A stretch of 64,000 nucleotides of DNA from Branchiostoma floridae (Eukaryota > Chordata > Leptocardii > Amphioxiformes > Branchiostomatidae). Location of the stretch: the NCBI RefSeq assembly GCF_000003815.2, contig NC_049989.1, positions 14,954,079-15,018,078 on the forward strand. Reading direction: 5' to 3'. The notes beneath the pieces are model-generated. The model saw only the letters and a list, made by a program, of their open reading frames with translations, had not been told where the DNA came from and did no database searches. Shown piece after piece: positions 1-11,700 of the stretch (positions within the stretch are counted from its first letter, which is position 1; every line of letters begins with the position of its first letter). Made by a program: the position numbers and the translations under genes.

Positions 1-177
1 TCAATTTTCCCGCCCAGTGTATTCTTTTAATGCAAATAAGGAACGCCGGCGCTTGCCGTGCGCTGGGAAAAATCGGCCCGCGGGGGTTTTGGCGTGGTTT
101 TCGCGGCAGTTTTTCGGGTGTTTGGGCGTGGTATAGCCGTACTTTATTTAAATTCAGGAGATTTCATATCTTTCTCC

Positions 178-283
178 GTGATTTTTTTTCCGTCAAGGTT
201 GACGGAATGGTCTAATTTTTTTTCCGTCACAGGCAGCAAATTTCCGTCAATTGACGGAAAAACGGACGCTGGCTAAAGCCCTG
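178..283. mobile_element. Fragment of hAT-like MITE (TGACGGAAA family)
   Basis: Ends in GGACGCTGGCTAAAGCCCTG and contains TCCGTCAATTGACGGAAA and CCGTCAAGGTTGACGGAAT, as in the full copies at 13240-13565 and 21840-22185. The other end is missing. Confidence 0.6.
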
Positions 284-602
284 CTGAAGGGACAAGTGAA
301 TGTTAAACCCTGCAACACTACACATACAGTGTATAGTGTTTAGTGTATACAGTGTATAGTGTACAGTGTACACATAATGTATAGTGTTTCATTATACATT
401 AATCAATTTACTGTCAAACCAATAGATGTAGCCTTTTTCTTTTAAAACTTTACAATTACTTGTATTAACATTCAATTGGGGTTTTCAAGCAGCCAGCATG
501 GGTCACATGTACATGTACCATCCACCATTATAGTAACTGCTGGCTCAATCCTTTCGCTTGCAAACCACGGCCAGCAAGCGAAAACGTTTAGCCAGCGGTT
601 AG

Positions 603-927
603 GCCTAGGAAAAAAAAATGTTGTGTTTCTTGTTTCCCTACCTACCCCAGAAAAACCTGCCGACCCTAGACTTTTTTTAGGGCTGGCAGTGGAGTCACAT
701 ACTTGTATTACACAGTTACAATTTTTATTCAGCCTGCTTCCTATTGAAGTAAAAACACTGCTTGTCCTATCAAGGACCTAATACTCTGTTCAACTGTATT
801 GTTATACGTATCACTACGAGTTTTGGATATTATGAAAAAATTACAAGAAAAAAAAAGATAATCCCTACCTACTGAACCTAATTTCTTCCAGGACTGAAAC
901 AGGAAACACAACATTTTTTTTCTAGGC
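603..927. mobile_element. Inverted-repeat element with AAAATGTTGTGTTT ends
   Basis: The left end CCTAGGAAAAAAAATGTTGT (604-623) is mirrored by the right end ACAACATTTTTTTTCTAGG (908-926). There is no coding capacity. A relative with the same ends sits in the HPS4 3' UTR (42096-42502), and a right-end fragment lies near 14104-14125. Confidence 0.6.
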
Positions 928-1138
928 ACGCAGGCTGGCACGTACTATGCTAATTTTCAAGCTGTCAAATTTCAAAAGCTTCAAATCCAATTTTCATTTC
1001 GGCTCCAAAATTACAAGCCACACTGACTGTCAAGCCCCCCATCGTTCTCTTTGTACTTCTAGCCAACACTTCAAAGGCGTCTGTTCCTGATTCAGCTTTT
1101 AGATCTAAAATGAACATGCATTCAAATGGATAGGCTTT

Positions 1139-1717
1139 GGTTAGGCCATGTTGATTTGATTGCATGGATGACATCTGTGTGTGCATCAATTTTTGGCCGT
1201 TTCCAAAAATAAGTAAAAAAGTTTTCAACCATACTGTAAATCGTACAAAGCAGCTAGCGTCAAATTTAGCAAATACAGCGGAAGCCGCTTAATTGCACAC
1301 CGCATTTGCCAGTGTATTTCGTGCAATTATCTGAATGGTGCAATAAAGCGAAGTTATTAAGCTGGACCGCACCGCCGCGGGAGTTGCGCATTTCGTGCAA
1401 TTAACAGAAGTGTGCGATTATCCGATGTGCAATTAACTGGCCTCTACTGTATATGCCGTGGATTGCAAGAATAAATATTGGAAAACATATACTAATGTCA
1501 TAGAATATTCCAAGGTCAAAGAAGACGTGAAAGAACAAAAATTTAAGAATCTATTGTTTGGTATAATACCATATTCTGTGTGTTCAGCCATTTGTTCAAC
1601 CTTCCTGGCTAATTAAGGCAACCTTTTTTTTTGGTCAAATTTTTATTATTCACACGCTCGCATCGTTTTTGGGTTCCCAGAGGATGTCATCCATACAATC
1701 AAATCAACACGGCCTTA
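1139..1717. mobile_element. Inverted-repeat DNA element, copy 1, interrupted by a MITE
   Basis: The left end TTAGGCCATGTTGATTTGAT and following GCATGGATGACATC (1141-1174) are mirrored by GATGTCATCCATACAATCAA and following ATCAACACGGCC (1683-1714). A second copy in opposite orientation is at 61187-61784. The MITE at 1274-1451 is nested in it. Confidence 0.6.
1274..1451. mobile_element. MITE, TACAGTAGAAG/CTTAATTGCAC family
   Basis: Starts TACAGCGGAAGCCGCTTAAT and ends GGCCTCTACTGTA, with repeated CGTGCAATTA inside. A related element is at 3074-3251 and a fragment at 58113-58200. The TA-flanked CAGT ends resemble mariner/pogo MITEs. Confidence 0.6.
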
Positions 1718-2768
1718 CTGGCACATTGTTAAGGTTATCGACTGCATGGTCAGCAAATCTAAAGCTTTTATACAATCATGTATTCCTGTCTGCTTTTATA
1801 AAGACTGCCCAAATCGATACCAGTTTTTCCATGAATGCTCATAACAGTAGATAGTACACACTTTGCTTTTATAAGCTACAACGTGATCAGAATAAACTTG
1901 AATCCAAAACGTCTTGTGCACTTGTGATGGTTAAGAAGACATTTTCTGGTCAAAAAAGAGAAAAATGACATTGGTAATGCAAAATCTAGCAAAATTTACC
2001 CGGACCAATATGAAAATCATTTCAGATTCTTTGTTAGTTCTATATATTAAGGAGACTCAATGTTTATGCATTTTGATTTCATTAGGTACAAGTGAGCTTT
2101 CACTTGAGCTGGCAACACCCTACCTTAGAAGGTTTGACTTAATTACATGCATGCACGCTTGGCTATAGAGTTTGAAATTATGCGTCATGCTAACTCAAGC
2201 AAAAAGAGAAAAACATACACAATACATGGGTGCTGTGGATTGGAACATTTCGTACAAAGAGAACTGGAAGTCTTGGGCTTAATGGAACACTCAAAGATAG
2301 TACTTTTTTCCAGCCAACTGGTTTAAGAAAGATCCGTATAGAATACATTCATGGCTTAGATGTTGATGGCTAGATCACAATCTCAGCATGTCACGTCGGC
2401 ATTTGATAATATCTCTTACTATATCAGAGATCACAGAGACACAAATGCACCGCTTATATCACTAGCATTGAAGTAATATTAGAGGAAAACTATACACTGT
2501 ATTACATAAAGAATTTAGAGGAATAGTTTTTTGTGTTGTTTTTTCAACTCTAAATTTTCAGTTACTAGTACTGTCATTGCCAAATACTAAATGAAATTGG
2601 CGCTTAGAAATAATTACAAGCAATAATCATATAAAGGCAATGGATAAAACCTGAAGATGCAAGATTTAATCCCAACAATAATATGATAGGAAATTATACA
2701 AACTTTTCAAAGAACAACATCATCTTAAAGTTTACAATTGTTATAGGATAAAGTAATGTGATACTTAC

Positions 2769-2798
2769 AATGTATACATGATCACACCACAAGCCCAC
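2769..2798 (-). CDS. PHKG: PHKG coding exon 8 (30-nt microexon)
   Basis: Lies between acceptor CTTCCTTCAG and donor GTAAGT. Joined to the AT of exon 7 it reads [11 protein letters not shown], which matches the WSTGVIMYTLL segment after KEVDM in vertebrate PHKG. The phases fit exactly (2 in, 2 out). The next exon (GSPPFWHRKQ-type sequence) was not seen in 1-2768, so it should lie beyond the left edge. Confidence 0.85.
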
Positions 2799-5700
2799 CT
2801 GAAGGAAGACAAACAATGAATAAAAATTTAGAAGAAATCAATGCAAAAACTGAAGCTTTACATTGCTAAATTTTCTTCCAACACAAAATACATGTGCACA
2901 AACTCTAAGGTACATTGTACGTGATCTATGTATACCTTTCTGTTGGAAGAAAGTTTAGCATTGTACCACGTAACATTGTATATATGATTACTACCAACAC
3001 AGATGAGCTTCCAGGATCACCAGAAACATAATTCAAATATCCTAAAACAACAGAAAGTGTATCTTATTAGTAATACAGTAGAAGCTAGTTGATTGCACAA
3101 CGGATTATCGCACACTTCTTTTAATTGCACGGAATCTCCAAATCCCAAACCAGGGTGGTCCAGCTAGATAACTTCACATTATTGCACCACCCAGATTATT
3201 GCACGAAATACACTGGCAAATGGGGTATGCAATTAAGCGGATTCTACTGTACCTGGATGTCTAACCTTCATGGACATATCAAAATATACTCATTTTGTTC
3301 ATTTCATTTCCAAAAACTGCCATTTTCTTAGGCAGCTACTGTAACACTCATTTTCACTGGAGTCAATACAGGAAATAGGCGTAAAGTGCCTTTTCCCAAG
3401 GGAACAACATCGGAACCTAAGGGATTCAAACCCAGAACCTTTAGATTCAAAGTCAACAATCCTAACCAAAAGAATACCTTGCCACCACATACTATTCTCC
3501 AGTTTATTTAGAGTAGCGCTGTTTGCATAATATCATAACCTTTAAATGTCTTTCTAGCTTATTTCTCATGCGTAGTATGCATCAAAATCAAACCACAATT
3601 GCAAGATAGATTGATTTTTAGTGACAAGCCTATAAAAGGTTAGGCTTTGAATTCCGTATCAATTTTTAATGAATCCACCACACCTGTACTTTTAGTCTGG
3701 TGTGACCTCCAAACAGAAAAATGCAGGTGAAATCTTTGGCCAGAAAAATCAATGAAATAGCTACAATTATTCTAAAAAAATACAATACTGTATAGCTTAC
3801 AATGGATCAAAGATTTTTGTAGAGTAGACCTTAACAGCAACAGAGAATTCAATGCATGTTTTCTAATATAGAAATTAAAACAATTTCTGGCACTTATTAC
3901 ATAATTTTATTTGATTAAAGCTGCATGAGAGCTTTCTTCCTGAGTTATACACGGACGAGTGTGTAAGAAGCAAAACTAGATTTTTTTAAATCATTCTCAG
4001 ATTAGAGGTACATATAAAAAATCTGGCCATTTAAAATTAAAACGCATGACTGTATAAACAGGATACTGGGACAAAATTAATGTATGTCAAACAAAGAGAT
4101 CCTCTAGTGCACCTAAATGAAATTTAGCATTCCAAATATCTATAAAGTTTATCTAGATAAAACTGATAAACTGAGACTAACAACATGCACGTACAGAAGT
4201 CTTTTAAAGGGGTTAAATACCACTGTGACATTCTTATACAAGCATAAACTACAAGCAATGAACAGCACCTACATGTAGTTTACTCTGTATTCAGAATCAT
4301 ATATCGTCCTTCAATTATCCAATAAAATACTTACACGGCGTACTCAATATCCTCGTGATAACTACACGATATCTCGCTGCTCGTCACAACCATCAGTACG
4401 CGCCCCAAGTCATGATCACACGGAGCACGAGAGAAATTCGCTAACGCCCTTCAGGAGAGTCGACCACCCGGGGGAATATGTGGTATGGAAATGGACACAA
4501 GCGCGTGTGGCTCTTTTTACAGACGCACTATTAAGTGTGGCTGACGTGGGGATTTGATTGATTGTTTGATGGTTATATAACGGTAACCAACGGGGCTCGA
4601 AAGTATGCTCGCCAAGTAACTCAAACCGTAAGGCATTAACTACATGTAGAATATGCATTCTTAAATTTCAGCCTACTAAAGGTAGCAGTTTGACAACAAA
4701 TTTGTATCATTCATGGGGTTAGGCAGTTACGAGGGAGAAAGACTGAAAGGGCTAAAAAAAACTGAATGCTGAATTTTTCTTCAAGTTGACGTTACTTTTA
4801 TATTTAAAAAAAATACATGTACGTTTGATAGAGATGCATATTTCATGGAAATCACCAACAAACATGTGTAAATGCCCATGAATGAAGGTTAGACATTCAG
4901 GTAATAAGATTCACCAAATGGCAATTACACATTCAAACAACCAGGTATACAGTCAAACCTGCCCAAGACGACCACCCGGGGGACCGGAAAAAAGCGGTCG
5001 ATTTGGACAGGTGGTCGCTGAGAAGAGTATCGACTCAAAACATGCCCGATGCAAAGTATAAATGGTTGACGTTGTGTTTAATGGCAAATAGCAAGCACAC
5101 TGCATGCACGCAAAGAAGCGAGGTCTTTAATGTCGAATACAACACGCACACTGTAAACTGTCAATTTAACCCCAAAATTCGACGCAAACTGGCCGATTTC
5201 GGCACAAAATCACGCTAATTATCATAAAAAATCGATGAAAACCTCAATCTCGAAAATGATGCGGTCGTTATAGGTCCCAATTGGGGCCGGTCGCGGTCGC
5301 GTTGGCCAGGTGGTCGTTGAGAAAAGGTCGCTTAATGCTTACGTCAATGGGAAAATAAATCGGGACCGAGAAAAAGCGGTCGAAATGGCCAGGTGGTCGC
5401 TGAGAAGAGGTGGTTGCTCTGGCAGGTATGACTGTATATGATTTTGGAAAATCGGACTCCAAAATTTGGAATCTATTAAGTGACTGGATTACAAAATTAT
5501 ATTCAGTTGCTTGATTAATAATAATTTGCTTTTCGGCATACATAATGTATAATAGTTTAGGGATTTCAATATCAACATTTTGAAACCCTGCTGTGATAGT
5601 GACTCGCATGTAGTGCTACATACTACATACATCATGCACAGATTACTGTAGTTATAAAAACTTTTGCAATGGTTTTATGTTTGTGTGTTTTAGTAGTGGC

Positions 5701-8700
5701 TGCTCCATGAAACTTAACAATATAGTGTCTATTACTGTACATTAAGTTACTAAAGTACTGTCGCGAACTTAAAACCACGGTGAACGCTCATTTTCTCCTT
5801 ACTGGGAAATTAACTCAGCAAACGTAAAGGCATTTACAGTAATTTAATCATCCTCTAAGCCTGAGTGTAGTTTTGAGCCCTGTATTCACACAGACAGAGA
5901 ACTCCCAGACATATTCAGGGTGACCGTGCAATCCCCGGGGCACGTTGGGTGGAAATTACCTACTGGTGCAGATTAACTACATCAGGGTAAATAGACAGGA
6001 CTGGCATTCATCATTAGGCCACGGCAATTAAATGCTATGTATGGCATCTTCATCAGACTCAAAATATAATGTGAGAAAGCGAAGAAATATGTATTAACTA
6101 AATAGAAAAAGATTTGTGTATGAGGAAGCTTTAGGCATAAGCCTCAAGCATCAAACCTCTACTACTTATTGAAAATGTCTATGGTGTGATGACTCTGTCA
6201 ATTACACAAATAGCCCGGAGATTTTACCTCAGGTCCCTATCTGGAGATGTGGTTATATCTCATTTCATTAAACCTTATAATATGTCACATACAATTACAG
6301 TATGTACTTGTAAAAACATTGTATCAGATAGCTTTAAACTTGTATATATGATGTAATGATATTGTTACAGTCAATAACACATGCTGAAAAATGTTTTCTG
6401 CAATATCATATCTGAAAATCAGTAATGTTGAAATTTTTTTTATTGATTGTGAAATTAATATTTATTTTATCAATATTGAGAATGAGTGTTGTGATGGATA
6501 TAATACATGTAACTTTGCTATTTTAACTTTGCCAATACAGAAACATACAAACATTAAGGGCCCTTAATAATGTAATCATTATGGTAAATACCAAATCTAT
6601 AAGCAATCATACAGAATATACAGTGTCGGCTTTATGGATAGACAAATTTTATGTACAATTTACTCTATATGCATTGACTCTAGTCTGGAAGGCTAATATT
6701 GCGCTTGAGTGAGACCTTTAACGATTAAATGTACCATCTGTTCTTACTTAGCTTTCTTTAAAGCTCAGTGCTGTCTCAAATTTTTTTGTCCCACTTTTTT
6801 TCAACTTTATTTCAATAACTGCAAACTTACAAAATATTATACAGGAAATGTAGCTTGAGCCTCCCTGAGTTGTGTTCCACTTATTGTTTTGGAGCATTGT
6901 TGATATTTGCTGTTAAATTTAAGCTTACAAAATACATTTTCAACAATTCTGTTATGTCATGAAGTTCACATTTTTTGGACAGATGGGGTACCGTAAATGC
7001 AGAAATTTTTGCGGTGGTCTTATGTTTGCGGTTTTCACGTTGCCAATTCAATGCAAACTTAAAGCCACCAAAAAGATTTTTCTGTGGCAGTAATAGACTA
7101 CAGTGAATAATGCTACGTTACCGTGAACTTAAAATCATGATCGCAAACTGTCCTTTTTCCTGCCACCGCAAAATTTAAATCCCTGTGAACTTAAATGCAT
7201 TTACAGTAACATTTTTCCATCCTGACAGGGAAATTTCTGTCCAGGGACGGAGAGTGGGATACTGGAAATAGCTCTGGTCAAGAGTTTATTTTAGCTTTGA
7301 ATTCCTATCTATGCAAACAAAATGCTATCATTCACAGTCAGTTTAAGCTGGAATAAAAGAAAGATAACATATACTCACATGTCTACCTCCTTGCCGTAGC
7401 CAGCAAAACCGTCGATCATAGAGCACTTTAAAACTTCGGGTGCGAGGTAGCCGGGAGTTCCACATAGTTCTGTAACACAGAGGCACAAGTGACAAAAATT
7501 AACTTGAGGCTGATGTTTTCTTGCTCTGGCCATACCACCAAGCCTGAATTCCATTGAAAACAATAGCTATAAAGTATAATCTAGCACCAAAAAATCCTGT
7601 CCATCGCATGTCCAGAACTCAAGATATCAAAACTCAGTTCAGATGCAGTACCGTAATAAGTCGCTAGGGGGCCCAATAATTAATCATTTTCAGGTCTCCT
7701 CAAGACCTGCCCACATACCAAATATCAATACAATCCATCTAAGCATTTTCAAGTTATGCTGGTCTTCTACACAAAGCCAAACACACACACAACTCATGAT
7801 CAACCAAAAACATAACCTTCTTTGCAAGAATAAAAATGATAAAATGATGTATACTACAGAAAGTTGTCATACCTGATAGTCTTTTTCGGGATGTAAAAGT
7901 GATGAATTTAGACCATTTCGCCCCCATCTTTTACATGCATTTAACATACTCAAGTCAAACAGACTGCCCCTTCTAAGTTTTTATGTAACATATACTGTAA
8001 GTTCATTTATTTTCACAAGGGCTTGATTTCACAGCAAAAGGTATTTGCAGTATTTTAAGTTTGCCGTTGGAAGAATTCTGAATTACAGTAGTAATACAAT
8101 GGAACGGCACATATTTGAGGTGTCACAATTTCACGTTGGAGAGAGCATACAATGAAAATAAAACCACTGCATACATTTCAAGACTTACAGTATTAAACTC
8201 AAATTTAAAGTTTAACCATTCCCACCGACATTTTATATAACACTCCCCAATACTTTTATGTAACACCGAAAAATTGGACCATTTCCCCCTTTGACCGACT
8301 TTCACAATGCAAACAATACTGTAAATGCATTTAAGTTCGCGAGGATTTAATTTCGCGGTACCGGGAAAAAGGACTTTTCGCGGTGGTTTTAATTTTGCGG
8401 TAGCACCATGCACTGAAGTCTCTTACTACAATGAAAAAATGTTCGCGGTGGTTTTAAATTCGCGGTAAAGTTGCCACAGCGAAAAACGCGAATTTACAGT
8501 ATGTGCCGCACGCGCTACACTGTGCTTACAAGTTCCAATGTGCACTAGTGTTTGCTTGTTTGCCTAGTTAAACAATGTGGACAAAAAAGGCACGTGGAAC
8601 TCAACGTGAAAAAGTTGTGACCCTAGCGGGACATTTTTGCTGTCAAAGTCAAACCGCAAATTACTCAAAGTAAAGCCCGGGAGAATGGATGTAAAGAAGG

Positions 8701-11700
8701 TAGCAGAAAATAAGGTTTTAAACGATAATAATGTCGATGAAGTAAATCTGTGTTTAAAAAAAATGTGTTAAAAGTGTTCAATTTCAGCAGTTTCAAAATG
8801 AATCTGGCAACATATAAAAAGGTTGAAACAACATGCAAAATGTTCTTCAAAAATAACTTTAAGGAACTTATACTGAGGATACTGAGGTTATAAACTTGAT
8901 ACTATGTATGTCAACACATCTGAAATCTACAGTACCTAACTATTCTATTATTTCTTAGGATATTATGGTCAATTGTTATTCATACTTCCATGCATACGCG
9001 GCATAAAAAGCGTGCACCATACCTTTTAGTAGTTGTTCTTCTTTCAGTCGAACCGCGAAGCCAAAGTCGGATACCTTGATCTCTAGCTTGCCTTGAATTA
9101 GAATATTTTCCGGCTGCGAATTCGAAGGAAAAGAAATCAAAACATGAGGGCTTTCATCTAAGAATATTGCCACGTAGCACGCAGGTGCCATTGTTAAACA
9201 TTCTACATTGTCAAGCAGTGTGTCAGTGTTTCAAAGTATCGGGTACAATATGTGGTCCTACAGGAGGGTCTGCATGGGGGAATCCTACCGACTATTAATG
9301 GTAAATTCAGGAGGCAATGAAAATTGATATTTTGTTGGAGTTTTTTTTTGGAGTGTTCACAACTTTTTTGGATTGTTCCGTTGTATTTGTTGCAAAACTT
9401 GTCTGTGAACAACGACACAACCAAATACTCTGTTGTGCCCAGTTTTTTACTTCTTGATAGTAATAACTTGTCAATGACTACAGGATAGCAAATACATATA
9501 ATGTGCTCCGTAAAATCTACATGTACAGTGACCGATTATGCTTCACGAATAATCTACTGAGACAATGATTCATGTTGAATTAGAGAGAGACGGCTACAAT
9601 AGATAGTGACTTAAAATAGCTCAATATGCCTTACAGAAAAACGCATGCAGACCCTCTGAAATTGATTGACAGATGGGTGGTTTTGTTGATAGACAATACA
9701 AAGGCAGTATCTTGTACCTCATGAGCATATGTCAACATGTTCTGTTTGAGCAAGACCAAAGTACAAACGAGTCACATGGACTCCCATATGGGTTCAGGAG
9801 GTAGGCAGGTGTGTTGTTCTGTTGCTATACTACTCAAAAGTGCCATCTAGCAATCACTGTAAAAACTGCAGAATTAAAACTTCAGTGAGGAAACAGTTTG
9901 AGGGTACAAAGTTCTGGGACAACAGCCTAAAGGGCATATCCAAGTGTACAATGTAGTTTGCACATTAGGGGCACAAATCAAAGACTACAAATTAAACTGC
10001 AGACTTATCAAGGAGCACTAATAGCAATAAATTAATCCTTGTAGAATGTTTCTCTTCAGTATGGACAAACTCATGGCACACACAATATATTAAAAATCTT
10101 AGCATGTATACAAATGCATGTGCATGGGCCAAAGCACTGTTAAATACCATATAATCAAAACATGTTTATTTTAAATAGAGGCAAATAAACATCTAAAGAA
10201 TAGATAAGAAAGTATACGTTACCTTGAGGTCTCTATGTACAATGTTCAAGTCGTGAAGAAATTTGACCACTTCAAACAGTTGTCTCATCACAAATCTGTG
10301 GAAGAAAACATAAACAACATACAGTAGCTTTAGAAAGTGCCAAATTTTTATCAGTAATAGGGTTAGGTGGTAACATGCATTGTTGTATGTTTCTTGCATA
10401 ACATATTAGACTAAAGACTTAAGATGTTTATGAAAACTTTGCCTCACCTGGTTTCTCGTTCGCTCAGCTCTACAACTTCAGTCAGGTAGTCAAACAACTC
10501 TCCTCCTTTGATGCTGAAAGAAAAATGCAGTCAAATGAATTCGCATAATGAATACAATTACGTTTGGACATACATGTACTAAAAGCCTTTTAAGTTTGCT
10601 GTGATTTCATTTTGCGGCAGGCTAGAAATGGGGTATTTGTAGTGGTTCTAACTTTGTGGTAGCACTATATATAGTCACATACTGTGCAGCATTAGCTATA
10701 GAAACATCAATTTTAAGTTCGCGGTGAAGCGGTCACTGCAAAATTCACATACCTTTAACTACAGTGAAAATTTTAAGAATTACAGTATATAGAAAGAAAT
10801 GCAGCAAATATGGACCAAGCTGATCTCAGTGTACCACATTTGATGACTGAGATATTTATTGAGAACATCATTTTCAATGCAGAATCTATAATTCGATAAA
10901 TGATATAATATAGCCATACTCACAGCTCAAACACCAGGAAGATGAAGGTTGTACACTCAAACACATCAACTAGCTGAACTGTTGAAGAGAAAACAGGAAA
11001 ATCATATCAATTGACTTCTACAACAGTATGTAGATATTTTCAAGGGAGCACAAACAACTGCTTACACATTATAGTAAAGAAAGCACAAGGCAAGGTTGGA
11101 CAAGTTTTCTAAAATTCACTTGTCCTATCGGGCAAGTACATAAAAATTTCTTGCCCGAACCAACTTTTTACTTGCCCAAAATCTAAATGACATTTTTCTA
11201 TCACTTCCATCAATGGAATTCTTGTTATTGGCTCTATTTTTCTGTGTTGACCAATGTTTGATGCCATGGCATTTTTACTTGCCCGAGACAATAGGGCTAG
11301 TGGACTTGTCCAACCCTGACAAGGACCGTAGACTTTTGTATTCTTCAGTTTGAAAGGAAGCTACCAGGGACAAGCTCTAAATATGGCCATATCATTGAAA
11401 AGTTGACTCAGCTGGGGCCCACCCTGCATAAAAGGCCTAAACAGGCAAGACTGGTACTGCTTTACTAAGCAATCTACAACCTTGTAGCAATTCCTGTGGA
11501 CAAATACCTCACTAGGAACACTAACACAACGAGACACCCAATCCGTAATCTATAATCCATAATTAATGCCATGTCATCTTTTTGTAGGCTCTGAGATTGT
11601 TACTGGTTCAAATATCATAAACTTTCATGTACGCAATTACTGTCATTTAATGACAACGCCTACGGAAGGTACGCGTGTCTTGAACGTTAGAGCACAAGTC

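Larger units (their letters stand above)
1..2768. other. Left-edge PHKG intron, no exon seen
   Basis: AT-rich sequence with no recognisable coding exon on either strand. It holds a fragment of a hAT-like MITE (178-283), an inverted-repeat element (603-927) and a larger inverted-repeat element (1139-1717) with a MITE inside it. Positions 300-390 are a degenerate run of AGTGTATAGTGT. From 1720 to 2768 I see nothing recognisable. Confidence 0.6.
2799..7378. other. PHKG intron 7
   Basis: About 4.6 kb with no convincing exon. It carries a hairpin (2861-2963), a MITE (3074-3251), a SINE remnant (3375-3492), a large TIR element (4948-5436) and two CGCGAA/TTTACAGTA fold-back pieces (5756-5841 and 6989-7208). 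The rest is AT-rich and featureless. Confidence 0.6.

Noticed and set aside
2990-3050. Exon-like segment flanked by AG and GT on the minus strand (47 bases)
   Set aside because: Inserting it between PHKG exons 7 and 8 causes a stop, and direct joining of 7 to 8 restores the conserved VDM-W sequence.
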